64,000 bases of DNA from an uncultured Lachnospiraceae bacterium (GTDB lineage: Bacteria > Bacillota > Clostridia > Lachnospirales > Lachnospiraceae). The stretch is from the NCBI GenBank assembly GCA_946631295.1, contig CAMOZY010000003.1:1-64000 (forward strand). The letters run 5' to 3'. The notes beneath the pieces are model-generated. The model was given only the letters and a program-made list of their open reading frames with translations. It was not told where the DNA came from and did no database searches. Numbering within the stretch: the stretch's first letter is position 1; every line of letters begins with the position of its first letter. Positions 25,234 to 34,122 of this stretch are shown in pieces. Position numbers and translations under genes: made by a program.

Positions 25234-26496
25234 TTACTTTATTATAAATGCAAGTCCTGTAGCATCAGCCACATAGATATGCCCCTGTGCATCGGTTGCT
25301 GTTCCGTTTACAAGAAGTGCTCCGCCCTTTGCGGGATCAAAATAAAATGACAATCCGCTCATGGTAACCAGTCCGGTCTGAAGATGTCCGTTCAGATCTG
25401 CAAAATACAGGGACTTTCCTACAGAAAACAGTCCTGTCTGCATAACTCCGGCATCATTCATATAATAAATATTTACTCCATCTGTGACAAAGCCCGTCTG
25501 CATAACACCGCTTATATCAAACAGATACGTAAAACCTGCGAGGTTCTGCCATCCGGTGAGCATATGTCCGTTTTCATCAAAGTATCTGATGCCGTCGGCA
25601 AAATTTACAAAGCCGACCTGCATCATACCATTCTTATCAAAATAATAAATATAATCTCCGACGGGATATAGTGTATTTGCTACCAGATGTCCGAAAACAT
25701 CCACATAATAAATTCCGTCACCTACAATAAAGAATCTGTTTGACTGTCTTCTGTAATTCTCGTAGTAGAATGTATATCCGTCTCTGGTAACAAAGCCATA
25801 AGGAACGATATAGGAAGAAAGATCCTTGAACTGATAATCAAGATCCACATATCCGTTTATTCCGGGAACCAGATAACTGTCGGTAGACTGCCAGAATGCG
25901 GCGCTTTCGTCATAGCAGTAATCATTCCACTGTGCAACCCACTTATCATAGGTAAAGGGACCTATCTTGTCTCTGAGCATGCTCCTGTTGGAATAAACCA
26001 TAGGATAATAGCCTGCAGCTTCAACGATCTGGCAGAAGGTCTGGCAGATCATGGCATTGGTCAGTGGATCCAGTCTTTCCTGTCTGTAATTTTCAATATC
26101 GAGAACAACGGGCATATTGATGATGAACGGAGCACATGCATTGATCACCCACTGTGCCTCAACCATTGCATCCGCCACACTTGATGCATAAGAATAAATA
26201 TAGACACCGGTCTTAATCCCCGCAGCCTGGGCTCCGGCCATATTCTGAACAAATTTTTCATCAAGACCGTAAATGGTACCGCCGCATTTTATGAAAACAA
26301 ACTGCACACCGCTTGCTTTTACGGCGTACCAGTCAATATCACCCTGCCATGCGGATACATCTATTCCCCAGCCTATTGCCTGAGATGCGCCTTTGGCTTC
26401 CACTCTTTCAGATCCCGGTTCAGGGATGCATCCAAAAGCCAGCATCACGGCCAGCACTGTACAAACTGCGATCTTGATCCTGCTGATGATCTTCAT
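25234..26496 (-). CDS. GH25 lysozyme with wall-binding repeats
   Basis: A 420-residue secreted muramidase that cleaves the MurNAc-GlcNAc bond. A signal peptide occupies about residues 1-35. The GH25 domain shows GIDVSAWQGDIDW (D46), FIKCGGTIYGLDEKF and VVLDIENYRQ with the catalytic acid. From about residue 280 on there are six to seven 20-residue repeats (such as YIYYFDKNGMMQVGFVNF, GIRYFDENGHMLTGW) of the choline-binding type, though most lack the usual first Trp. The start at 26496 has GGGGAG six bases upstream. Three LicD genes nearby could decorate the cell wall with the ligand these repeats bind. Confidence 0.9.
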   Translation of the reverse strand: MKIISRIKIAVCTVLAVMLAFGCIPEPGSERVEAKGASQAIGWGIDVSAWQGDIDWYAVKASGVQFVFIKCGGTIYGLDEKFVQNMAGAQAAGIKTGVYIYSYASSVADAMVEAQWVINACAPFIINMPVVLDIENYRQERLDPLTNAMICQTFCQIVEAAGYYPMVYSNRSMLRDKIGPFTYDKWVAQWNDYCYDESAAFWQSTDSYLVPGINGYVDLDYQFKDLSSYIVPYGFVTRDGYTFYYENYRRQSNRFFIVGDGIYYVDVFGHLVANTLYPVGDYIYYFDKNGMMQVGFVNFADGIRYFDENGHMLTGWQNLAGFTYLFDISGVMQTGFVTDGVNIYYMNDAGVMQTGLFSVGKSLYFADLNGHLQTGLVTMSGLSFYFDPAKGGALLVNGTATDAQGHIYVADATGLAFIIK

Positions 26497-26570
26497 TAAA
26501 TCTCCCCTGTGATTTGCCTTTAAGAAATTTCGTAAAAACGGTTCACAAACAAAAGTCATTATACTATAAA

Positions 26571-26596
26571 ACAGGGGCAGTGAAAACTGCCCCTGT
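26571..26596 (-). terminator. Terminator of the branched-chain amino-acid transporter operon
   Basis: ACAGGGGCAGT and ACTGCCCCTGT form a perfect 11 bp stem with a four-base loop, followed on the minus strand by UUUAUAG. It starts 18 bases after the stop codon of livF. Confidence 0.85.
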
Positions 26597-26614
26597 CATC
26601 ATATGAAATATAAC

Positions 26615-27325
26615 TCATCCGCCCAGATATGCTTTTCTGACAGAATCGTCATTCAGAAGATCCTTGCCGGTTCCTGTGTTGACGATGCGTCCGGTCTCAA
26701 GGACATATGCCCTGTCAGCGATGGAAAGCGCCATCTGCGCATTCTGTTCAACAAGAAGTATCGTGGTACCTGCTTTATTAAGTGCCTGTATGATCTCAAA
26801 TATCTGATCAACAAGTATCGGCGCAAGTCCCATTGAAGGCTCATCAAGCATCATAAGTCTGGGTTTGCTCATAAGCGCTCTTCCCATTGCAAGCATCTGC
26901 TGCTCACCACCGGAAAGTGTTCCCGCCATCTGGTTTTCTCTTTCTTTTAATCTGGGGAAATGCTCATATACCTTCTCGAGAGTCTCGGGAATTTCTGAAG
27001 CGGGTCTTGTATAAGCTCCCATCTCCAGATTCTCCTTTACGGAAAGCTGGGCAAAAACCCTTCTTCCCTCGGGGCACAGAGCCATTCCCTCACTTACAAC
27101 CTTATGAGGTGCAACACCAAGGATGCTCTTTCCCTCAAATTCGATCATGCCTTCACGAGGTCTTAACAAACCGCCGACAGTATTAAGCGTAGTCGACTTT
27201 CCCGCACCGTTTGCTCCGATAAGTGTTACTATCTCACCCTCACCAACTTCAAACGATACGCCCTTTATCGCATGTATGCTGCCGTAATATACGTGCAGGT
27301 TTTCACATTTAAGAACTGTATTCAT
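26615..27325 (-). CDS. livF: Branched-chain amino-acid ABC transporter ATPase LivF
   Basis: A 236-residue ATP-binding subunit, normal length for LivF. Walker A is GANGAGKST, signature LSGGEQQMLAMGRAL, Walker B LMMLDEPSMGLAP and switch His is replaced by the LivF-typical LVEQNA. The protein ends DSVRKAYLGG, standard for LivF. It is the last gene of the liv operon, seven bases after livG, followed by a strong terminator. Confidence 0.95.
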   Translation of the reverse strand: MNTVLKCENLHVYYGSIHAIKGVSFEVGEGEIVTLIGANGAGKSTTLNTVGGLLRPREGMIEFEGKSILGVAPHKVVSEGMALCPEGRRVFAQLSVKENLEMGAYTRPASEIPETLEKVYEHFPRLKERENQMAGTLSGGEQQMLAMGRALMSKPRLMMLDEPSMGLAPILVDQIFEIIQALNKAGTTILLVEQNAQMALSIADRAYVLETGRIVNTGTGKDLLNDDSVRKAYLGG

Positions 27326-27332
27326 ATTTCAC

Positions 27333-28175
27333 CTAGCCTCTGTGAGTTCCGAGATATGCTTCGATAACCTGGGGATTTTCCTGAATCTGGGAAGGAGTTC
27401 CCTTTGCAATGATCCTTCCAAAATTAAGTACCACAATGCTCTCGCATATTCCCATTACAAGATTCATATCATGTTCAATGAGAAGAACCGCAATCTGGAA
27501 TTCATCCCTGATCTTACGGATATTATTCATCAGTTCTTCGGTCTCGGAAGGGTTCATTCCCGCAGCAGGCTCATCGAGAAGAAGAAGCTTCGGTCCCGTA
27601 GCCAGTGCTCTTACTATCTCAAGTCTTCTCTGTGCACCATAGGGAAGTGAATCGGCTGTAACATTTGCAAGATCCGCCATTCCGAAGATATCAAGAAGTT
27701 CAAGTGCCTTCTCATGTGATTTCTTTTCTTCCCTCCAGTATGAAGGAAGTCTGAAAACACCTGAAAGAGTGTGATATCCGATATGATTATGAAGACCGAT
27801 CTTAACGTTTTCTTCTACAGTCAGTTTGTCGAAAAGTCTTATGTTCTGGAAGGTTCTTGCAATACCCATCTGATTGACCTGAACGGGAGTCATGTTATGA
27901 GTATCCTTGCCGCCGAGCATTATCGTGCCTCTCGTCGGTTCATAAACCTTGGTCAGAAGATTGAATATGGTAGTCTTGCCGGCACCGTTAGGTCCGATGA
28001 GACCACAGATCTCGGTAGCACCGATTCCGATATTGAATTCGTCTACCGCTACAAGTCCTCCGAAATCGATTCCAAGATGTGCTGCCTCGAGAACAAGAGG
28101 CTTATCAATATCTTTTTCGGGAACAAAATTGGGGCTGGGTACATTAACAAGCTTTACTTCGGGAGACTTACTCAT
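27333..28175 (-). CDS. livG: Branched-chain amino-acid ABC transporter ATPase LivG
   Basis: A 280-residue ATP-binding subunit with Walker A GPNGAGKTT, signature PYGAQRRLEIVRAL, Walker B LLLLDEPAAGMNP and LLIEHDM. It has an extra N-terminal segment of about 25 residues (MSKSPEVKLVNVPSPNFVPEKD) before the family start. It ends PQVIEAYLGTHRG. Its start overlaps the livM stop by 4 bp. Confidence 0.95.
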   Translation of the reverse strand: MSKSPEVKLVNVPSPNFVPEKDIDKPLVLEAAHLGIDFGGLVAVDEFNIGIGATEICGLIGPNGAGKTTIFNLLTKVYEPTRGTIMLGGKDTHNMTPVQVNQMGIARTFQNIRLFDKLTVEENVKIGLHNHIGYHTLSGVFRLPSYWREEKKSHEKALELLDIFGMADLANVTADSLPYGAQRRLEIVRALATGPKLLLLDEPAAGMNPSETEELMNNIRKIRDEFQIAVLLIEHDMNLVMGICESIVVLNFGRIIAKGTPSQIQENPQVIEAYLGTHRG

Positions 28176-29236
28176 TTCTTCCTGCCTCCTTTCGAAATAT
28201 TCATGCGAAACTTCTTCAGGAACGTATCGATCTTTCCCTTCAGTTTTTCATTATTGGTAACAAGCATTACCAGAATGAGAACGATTGCATAAACAAGCAT
28301 ACGGTAATCGCTGAACTTTCTGAGAAGCTCCGGAAGAACAACGAGAACACCTGCTGCTATCAGAGATCCGGTCATGTTGCCGATACCGCCGAGAACCACG
28401 AATACAAGCACAAGTATTGATGTGTTGAAATCAAACTTCTTGGGAACAAGCGTTGAATAGTTGAGTGCATAAACTGCACCTGCAGCACCTGCCATAGATG
28501 CCGAAACGGTAAACGCAAGCATCTTGTATTTCATCGGTGAAAGTCCCATGCTCTCCGCTGCGATCCTGTTATCCCTTATTGCCATGATCGCACGTCCGGT
28601 TCTTGAATTTACCAGATTCTGAATGATGATCAGTATGACCATAAGAAGAATGACCGCGCCGGAAAATGTTGCAATCTTGCTGATTCCGACAGCACCCATA
28701 GGACCATTGATGATAACCTTGCCGAGAGGATCCATTCCGAGTGCATTGGGATTGTTGAATGCAAAATGAACGCCCTTATCATCTATACCGACATAAAGAC
28801 AGTTAAGGATATTCTTGATGATCTCACCGAAAGCAAGAGTAACTATCGCAAGATAGTCTCCGTTCAGTCTGAGAACAGGAATACCTATAAGGAAGCCCGC
28901 GATAGCCGCAGTTATCGCACCGACGATGATGCTCACCAAAAGTCTTGCGGGATTGGATGCTCCGTCCATGAGCGAGCTTACTATTACAGCAGTGAACGCA
29001 CCAACTGACATAAATCCCGCATGTCCTAAGGAAAGCTCTCCGGATATACCTACAACAAGATTAAGCGAAATGGCCATTATCATGTAGCAGGTAATGGGGA
29101 TCAGCTGTCCCTTGAGTGCACTGGTGATATTACCGGTAGAAACAAGTGTCTGGAAAACAACAAAGAATACAATGACTATACCGTAGTTGATAAATGCTTT
29201 TTTTGATGCCGTGGAGGCATTTTTGATCATCTTCAT
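28172..29236 (-). CDS. livM: Branched-chain amino-acid ABC transporter permease LivM
   Basis: A 354-residue permease with about nine helices. Family landmarks are MAISLNLVVGISGELSLGHAGFMSVGAFTAVI near residues 50-85, GNYLAIVTLAFGEI-like LNGDYLAIVTLAFGEIIK, and AIRDNRIAAESMGLSPMKYKMLAFTVSASMAGAAGA. It forms the membrane channel with LivH, whose gene ends 14 bases upstream. Confidence 0.94.
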   Translation of the reverse strand: MKMIKNASTASKKAFINYGIVIVFFVVFQTLVSTGNITSALKGQLIPITCYMIMAISLNLVVGISGELSLGHAGFMSVGAFTAVIVSSLMDGASNPARLLVSIIVGAITAAIAGFLIGIPVLRLNGDYLAIVTLAFGEIIKNILNCLYVGIDDKGVHFAFNNPNALGMDPLGKVIINGPMGAVGISKIATFSGAVILLMVILIIIQNLVNSRTGRAIMAIRDNRIAAESMGLSPMKYKMLAFTVSASMAGAAGAVYALNYSTLVPKKFDFNTSILVLVFVVLGGIGNMTGSLIAAGVLVVLPELLRKFSDYRMLVYAIVLILVMLVTNNEKLKGKIDTFLKKFRMNISKGGRKK

Positions 29237-29250
29237 ATGCTGCCTCCTCC

Positions 29251-30123
29251 TTATACTTTCTCGTGAACCTGCTTACCGAGAAGCCCGGTAGGTCTGAATA
29301 TCAAAACTACTATAAGAACACCGAACACTATCGCATCGGCAAGCTCAGATGAAATATAAGCTCTTGCAAGGATCTCGATGATACCAAGAAGAATGCCTCC
29401 GATCATCGCACCGGGAATGGATCCGATACCTCCGAAAACGGCAGCGGTGAAAGCCTTGATACCGGGCATGGAGCCTGTTGTGGGCATAAGTGTCGGATAT
29501 GCGGTACACAGAAGAACACCTGCTATCGCAGCAAGTCCTGATCCGATGGCAAATGTAAGGGATATCGTAAAGTTTACATTGATGCCCATCAGTGTTGCAG
29601 CACCCTTATCTTCGGAAACCGCTCTCATGGCTTTACCGACCTTGGTACGTGTCGTAAAAAGAGTAAGGGCGATCATGATTATAAGGTTTGCAACGATTGA
29701 AACTATGGCAACCGGTGAAACTCTTGCTCCGGCAAATTCAATTGCCTCGATATTTTTGAACATATTGGGGAAAGCTTTCGGATTTGCTCCCCAGATAAGA
29801 AGTGCAGCATTCTGAAGGAAGTAGGACATACCGATAGCGGTGATCAGAACCGCAAGAGATGTAGCGGCACGAAGAGGTTTATAAGCAAGTCTTTCCACCA
29901 CTATTCCAAGTACGGTACAGACAAAGACTGCAGCGAGTATGGCCACCGGGGCAGGAAGTCCCAGATACATCATTGAGCAGAAGGATACATATCCTCCTAC
30001 CATGATGACGTCACCATGAGCGAAATTCAGCATCTTGGCGATACCGTATACCATGGTATAACCGAGAGCGATTATCGCATATATACTTCCCAGACTTATT
30101 CCGTTTATAAGATGTGCCAGCAT
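29251..30123 (-). CDS. livH: Branched-chain amino-acid ABC transporter permease LivH
   Basis: A 290-residue permease. The start MLAHLINGISLGSIYAIIALG and the segments YGIAKMLNFAHGDVIMVGGYVSF and MRAVSEDKGAATLMGINVNFTISLTFAIGSGLAAIAGVL are typical of LivH. It lies 107 bases after the binding protein gene, a usual place for a processing or attenuation element that lets the binding protein be made in excess. Confidence 0.94.
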   Translation of the reverse strand: MLAHLINGISLGSIYAIIALGYTMVYGIAKMLNFAHGDVIMVGGYVSFCSMMYLGLPAPVAILAAVFVCTVLGIVVERLAYKPLRAATSLAVLITAIGMSYFLQNAALLIWGANPKAFPNMFKNIEAIEFAGARVSPVAIVSIVANLIIMIALTLFTTRTKVGKAMRAVSEDKGAATLMGINVNFTISLTFAIGSGLAAIAGVLLCTAYPTLMPTTGSMPGIKAFTAAVFGGIGSIPGAMIGGILLGIIEILARAYISSELADAIVFGVLIVVLIFRPTGLLGKQVHEKV

Positions 30124-30178
30124 AATCTGTACTCCTTAAACTCTTTCAGAATCTGTTCCTGTAAAAAAGTAATACACT

Positions 30179-30205
30179 GAGCACTTTTGACGGTGCCCAG
30201 TGCTG
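30179..30205 (-). other. Weak inverted repeat between the binding protein and LivH genes
   Basis: AGCACT and AGTGCT bracket a 13-base loop in the 107-base gap between the binding protein stop and the livH start. There is no U tract. It may stabilise the upstream mRNA part or allow partial termination. Evidence is weak. Confidence 0.25.
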
Positions 30206-30230
30206 AAAAACCGTTTAAAGCAGAACCGGA

Positions 30231-31436
30231 TTACATACCTACGTATGCGCCGTTCTGGATTACAACAGCCTTAGGCTCCTTATTTACCTCACCGTTGGAA
30301 TTCCATCTCATTCCGAGACCGGTAACTCCGTCAACGGAGAAGTCAGGATCAGCGAACACCTTGATAAGAATATCGCAAAGCTTCTCAGCGCTCATTCCGG
30401 TAACATCAAGTCCGCCATTCTTGCCTGCATAGAACTTAAGAGCAGCCATGATAGCATAAGGGCAGTCATATCCGTCAGCAGCAAACTGTGAAGGAACCTC
30501 ACCATACTTGTCATTGTATGCCTTTACGAAGTTAGCGGTAAGATCATCGGTAGCATCAGCTGAGAAAGGAGTAAGAAGCATAACACCCTCAGCAAGAGAA
30601 GTATCGAATCCCTCGATGGTAAGGATTCCGTCCATACCGTCAACGCCGAAGAACTTAGGCTTATATCCTGCAGATGAAGCCTGCTGAAGGATGAGTGATG
30701 CAGGAGTGTAGTAGATGGGAAGGAATACAAGCTCTGCACCGTTAGACTGAGCATCTCCTACCTGGACGGAGAAATCAGTGGTGTCATCGGTAAAGGTGGT
30801 CTCGGAAACGATCTGAAGTCCGAGCTCTGAAGCCTTTGACTTGAAGGTCTGATAGATTCCGGTTGAATAAGCATCAGCGTTGTTGTAGATAACAGCTACC
30901 TTGGTAGCAAGATTATTGTCTGCAATGTACTGTGCGGATGCTGAACCCTGGTTAGGATCTGCGAAGCAGAGCTGGAATACATTATCCTTACCATCGGTTA
31001 CGGATGTAGCAGATGCTGAAGGAGTGAGCATGAATACTCTGTCGGAATTAGCTTCTGCTGAAACTGCGATACAGGGAGTGGTGGTAACGGTACCTGCGAT
31101 AGCCTGTACGCCCCAGTCCTGAAGCTGGTGATAAGCATTTACTGACTTCTCTGCATCATGCTCGTCATCCTGTGCATTGAGCTCGATGGAGAATCCGGTT
31201 CCCAGTGCATTGATCTCATCAACTGCAATCTGAGCTCCGTTAGCTACAGCATTTCCATAAATAGCAGCAGGTCCGGTAAGAGGTCCGATAACACCGAGCT
31301 TAAGAGTTCCGGTAAGCTCGCCGTTTCCGGTTGCACCCGATCCGCTGTTTCCGCTTGCTCCGGTACTTCCGCCGCAAGCAGTCATTGCCATGACAAGTGC
31401 GCCTGTCATGATGAGTGAAAGCAACTTCTTTTTCAT
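30231..31436 (-). CDS. livJ: Branched-chain amino-acid ABC transporter binding lipoprotein
   Basis: A 401-residue extracellular binding protein of the LivJ/LivK type. The signal peptide MKKKLLSLIMTGALVMAMTACGG has the lipobox MTAC (Cys21) and is followed by a Gly/Ser-rich linker. The periplasmic-binding fold is marked by KLGVIGPLTGPAAIYGNAVANGAQIAVDEINA, TPSASATSVTDGKDNVFQLCFAD and SYGTG-like DAYSTGIYQTFKSKASELG. Start at 31436 has GAGGAAATATT upstream. It is the first gene of the operon and is preceded by a 119-base leader with two strong inverted repeats. Confidence 0.94.
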   Translation of the reverse strand: MKKKLLSLIMTGALVMAMTACGGSTGASGNSGSGATGNGELTGTLKLGVIGPLTGPAAIYGNAVANGAQIAVDEINALGTGFSIELNAQDDEHDAEKSVNAYHQLQDWGVQAIAGTVTTTPCIAVSAEANSDRVFMLTPSASATSVTDGKDNVFQLCFADPNQGSASAQYIADNNLATKVAVIYNNADAYSTGIYQTFKSKASELGLQIVSETTFTDDTTDFSVQVGDAQSNGAELVFLPIYYTPASLILQQASSAGYKPKFFGVDGMDGILTIEGFDTSLAEGVMLLTPFSADATDDLTANFVKAYNDKYGEVPSQFAADGYDCPYAIMAALKFYAGKNGGLDVTGMSAEKLCDILIKVFADPDFSVDGVTGLGMRWNSNGEVNKEPKAVVIQNGAYVGM

Positions 31437-31493
31437 AATATTTCCTCCTGTGCCGCCCATGAGGCGACGGTGATTCTGCACCTTACCATTGTC

Positions 31494-31521
31494 ATCATAT
31501 ACACGGTGCCCTGTATATGAT
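31494..31521. repeat. 28 bp inverted repeat in the liv operon leader
   Basis: ATCATATACA and TGTATATGAT form a perfect 10 bp inverted repeat with an eight-base loop (CGGTGCCC). It lies in the transcribed leader, 58 bases before the start codon. It could be an RNA hairpin or an operator. Confidence 0.65.
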
Positions 31522-31529
31522 AAATAGCC

Positions 31530-31549
31530 GAAAGAATGCGCATTCTTTC
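31530..31549. promoter_or_regulatory. Perfect 20 bp palindrome just after the liv promoter
   Basis: GAAAGAATGCGCATTCTTTC is its own reverse complement over all 20 bases, with no spacer. It occupies about +6 to +25 of the predicted transcript, the place of a classic repressor operator; a hairpin with no loop is less likely in RNA. No regulator gene adjoins the operon. Confidence 0.6.
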
Positions 31550-31562
31550 AACCTTGAAAAGC

Positions 31563-31591
31563 ATTTTATTGGAAAGAACTCGTTTCGTCAA
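31563..31591 (-). promoter_or_regulatory. Sigma-A type promoter of the liv operon
   Basis: TTGACG (31586-31591) and TAAAAT (31563-31568) on the minus strand are separated by exactly 17 bases, giving a five-of-six match in both boxes. Predicted start of transcription is near 31556, leaving a leader of about 119 bases. Confidence 0.75.
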
Positions 31592-31697
31592 TGTTAAATT
31601 ATACAAATATTCCTGTATACAATCTTTAAATTTATGGATAAATTTGGCAAAAAGCCTCACAAAAACTGAATTTTTATCACAATCTGCCCCTTCTCTC

Positions 31698-31725
31698 AAA
31701 AAAATGCCCCGGTCTCCCGAGGCAT
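31698..31725 (-). terminator. Terminator after the GT-C-like membrane protein gene
   Basis: ATGCCTCGG and CCGGGGCAT form a 9 bp stem (one G-U pair) with a GAGA tetraloop, followed by seven U residues on the minus strand. It lies 46 bases after the stop codon. Confidence 0.85.
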
Positions 31726-31771
31726 CATACTCATCTTTTAAACCTTGTTTTCTGTCATTCGAAGATTACCT

Positions 31772-33391
31772 TTATTTCTTTTCTTCTCCTTCTGTATCTT
31801 CTTCCGGTTCCTTATCACTGTCTAAGCCTTCTTCTGTTTTCTCATCACCGAATTTTTTTTCTTCGGAATTTACGTTTTCTGATTTTCTTTCTTCCGACTT
31901 TGTATCTTTATCAGCTGCCTTTTTCTCTTCGGATTTATTTTCTTCCTCTCCGGACTCTTCCTTATCCTCCTCAGACTCTTCTTCTTTTTCGGCGGAAGCG
32001 GCCTTATGTGCAAATACCGGGAGCAGGAAGGCGGGAGCGGTCAGCAGGAAGGGATATATATGAATAAAATCACTTCTGGCTTCAAAAAGGTATGTGATCC
32101 ACAGAGCCAGCATCATAAGTACTCCTGCCGTATATCCGCGGCGTTTTGCGCGAAAAGCATTATAAAGACCTGCAAGTATGATACACAGAGGAAGTCCCAT
32201 AACTCCCGGATGCCAGATAATGACATTAAGATTCAGGAACTCATCAAGAAATTCATAAGGATACTTTTCCGCAAAGTGCATATACAGATCCCAGAATGCA
32301 GACCTGTCTGAGAGATAAAGTTCTTCATTAAAAGAATTCTTTACAAAGCGTGCGTCTCTTGCCGTAAATGCACCGGGATCCATATATCCGTCGGTAAGGA
32401 ATTTCTCGGCGATCGTAAGTTCGGAATTATGATTCTCATACACTGAAGCTATCTGAGCTGTAGGAACACCTAAGATATCTGTCTCACGGAGATCTTCGAT
32501 ATCATAATAACGATACAGCGCAAAGAATATAGCCAGAACAGAAATGATACCGACAATTAAAACTGCTAGATATTTTCTTGAAGTCCTGTTTCCTATCATA
32601 AAAAGAAGAACAAAGAAAAGAATGACCGCAGCGGGAAGGAAATTATATCTGAACAGACAGCTGAGAACAAAGAACAGCCAGAATGCTATCACGCCGCCCT
32701 TTTCCTTTCTGTCAGATCTTGTAAGAAGCAGAAAGACTATCAGTACCGATGAAAAGAAGAGAATGTCCGCAGACTCAATCCTGTACTGTATCATAAATAC
32801 GGAGAATACCGCAAAATACACCATCGTGATCAGCACGACAGGCATACTGATCCCCTCTGACATTTCACGTCTGACCGTGTATCCGCAGGCAACGCTGAGT
32901 ACAAGTATATGTGCACCGAAATAAATGATCACCCCGTAAGGATAAGGAAGGCCGAGCATATCAAAATAAATGAAGGCCTGTCTTATAAGTGTATGGATCA
33001 CGGGATATTTTTCGACAGGGATGCTGTTAAATGCCACAAGATACTCAAGTCTGTCGACTGTCAGACCGGGGTAAAAAAGCAGAACTCCGGTAATGCACGA
33101 AACTATGACCGGAAGCACCGCCACAAACTGAAAGATATTTATCATTTTTGCGGAATATGTACTGCCGGTTCTGGAAAAAGCACGGATACCCTTTCCAAAA
33201 AAAGCAAACACGAGCAGAAACGGAACAAACATTATAAAAAATACTATTGCATGTTCCTGTATGGAAGAGGTCAGCGTATAGACCGAACCTGTTTTGAAAA
33301 CACATCTGCCGATCGTAAAGATAAGAGAGGATAACAAGGCAAAAACGATCTCGGCAATCCCTATAAAATGAAACTTCTTATTTGTATCCAT
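31772..33391 (-). CDS. Polytopic membrane protein (GT-C/DUF6020-like) with charged C-terminal tail
   Basis: A 539-residue protein with about eleven predicted helices to residue 445. A FYPGLTVDRLEYL segment after the third helix and the general layout resemble the DUF6020/GT-C group of glycosyltransferase-like membrane proteins. The last about 90 residues are a highly charged Glu/Lys/Ser/Asp run (for example EKEEESEEDKEESGEEE) with no predicted fold. The tail is in frame and followed by a normal terminator, so it is not a sequencing artefact. It overlaps the tcdA stop by one base and is part of a four-gene operon. Substrate unknown. Confidence 0.65.
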   Translation of the reverse strand: MDTNKKFHFIGIAEIVFALLSSLIFTIGRCVFKTGSVYTLTSSIQEHAIVFFIMFVPFLLVFAFFGKGIRAFSRTGSTYSAKMINIFQFVAVLPVIVSCITGVLLFYPGLTVDRLEYLVAFNSIPVEKYPVIHTLIRQAFIYFDMLGLPYPYGVIIYFGAHILVLSVACGYTVRREMSEGISMPVVLITMVYFAVFSVFMIQYRIESADILFFSSVLIVFLLLTRSDRKEKGGVIAFWLFFVLSCLFRYNFLPAAVILFFVLLFMIGNRTSRKYLAVLIVGIISVLAIFFALYRYYDIEDLRETDILGVPTAQIASVYENHNSELTIAEKFLTDGYMDPGAFTARDARFVKNSFNEELYLSDRSAFWDLYMHFAEKYPYEFLDEFLNLNVIIWHPGVMGLPLCIILAGLYNAFRAKRRGYTAGVLMMLALWITYLFEARSDFIHIYPFLLTAPAFLLPVFAHKAASAEKEEESEEDKEESGEEENKSEEKKAADKDTKSEERKSENVNSEEKKFGDEKTEEGLDSDKEPEEDTEGEEKK

Positions 33392-34122
33392 TAAACAGTT
33401 CTCCCTCTGTCACATAAATCTTTAACAACCTCGCCTGCAATTATAAGACCGCAGACGGATGGAACGAAAGCGATGCTTCCCGGAGCACTTCGTCCCGAAG
33501 CCTTTACAGGCATATCTTTTTCAAGCAGTGTTTCTCTTATCGGTTCTTCTTCCGAATAAACAACCTTAAGATCCCGGATTCCCCTTTTTTTGCATTCATG
33601 CCTCATGACCTTGGCAAGAGGACATACCTTGGTCTTATATATATCCGAAACCCTGAAAGCGGAAGCATCCAGCTTGTTTCCTGCACCCATTGAACTGATA
33701 ACAGGTACGCCTGCTGCCTTCGCCCTTTCTATTATGGAAAGCTTTGCCGTTACTGTATCAACAGCATCAACCACATATGAATACTTCGTAAAATCAAAAT
33801 CACCGGCATTCTCCGGCAGATAAAAGCACCGTCTCACATCAACATCCGCATCCGGATTGATATCCAGTATACGCGCTTTCATTACATCGACCTTATACTG
33901 ACCCACTGTCGACTGAAGAGCGATTATCTGCCTGTTAACATTTGTAATATCAACGCAGTCACTGTCAACAAGCACAAAATGCCCGACACCGGATCTTGCC
34001 AGAGCTTCGCAGGTATACCCGCCAACCCCGCCGATACCGAATACCGCAACCGTAGAGTCGTGTAATTTATCTATCCCCTCTTTTCCAAGGAGGATCTCAG
34101 TTCTTGTAAGCCATTCACTCAT
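33391..34122 (-). CDS. tcdA: tRNA threonylcarbamoyladenosine dehydratase (TcdA, ThiF/E1 family)
   Basis: A 243-residue enzyme that uses ATP to cyclise t6A37 to ct6A in ANN-decoding tRNAs. The ATP-binding loop is FGIGGVGGYTCEALARSG, followed by LVDSDCVDITNVNRQIIALQSTVGQ and the TcdA-typical CPLAKVMRHECKKRGI (Cys of the active site region) and VVYSEEEPI. Its length is typical of the family. It overlaps the Nudix gene by 8 bp. Confidence 0.92.
   Translation of the reverse strand: MSEWLTRTEILLGKEGIDKLHDSTVAVFGIGGVGGYTCEALARSGVGHFVLVDSDCVDITNVNRQIIALQSTVGQYKVDVMKARILDINPDADVDVRRCFYLPENAGDFDFTKYSYVVDAVDTVTAKLSIIERAKAAGVPVISSMGAGNKLDASAFRVSDIYKTKVCPLAKVMRHECKKRGIRDLKVVYSEEEPIRETLLEKDMPVKASGRSAPGSIAFVPSVCGLIIAGEVVKDLCDRGRTV

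Noticed and set aside
31536-32063. Plus-strand Ser/Phe-rich frame over the charged tail
   Set aside because: It is the complement of the Glu/Lys-rich codons of the GT-C-like protein and begins in the liv leader; no ribosome binding site.
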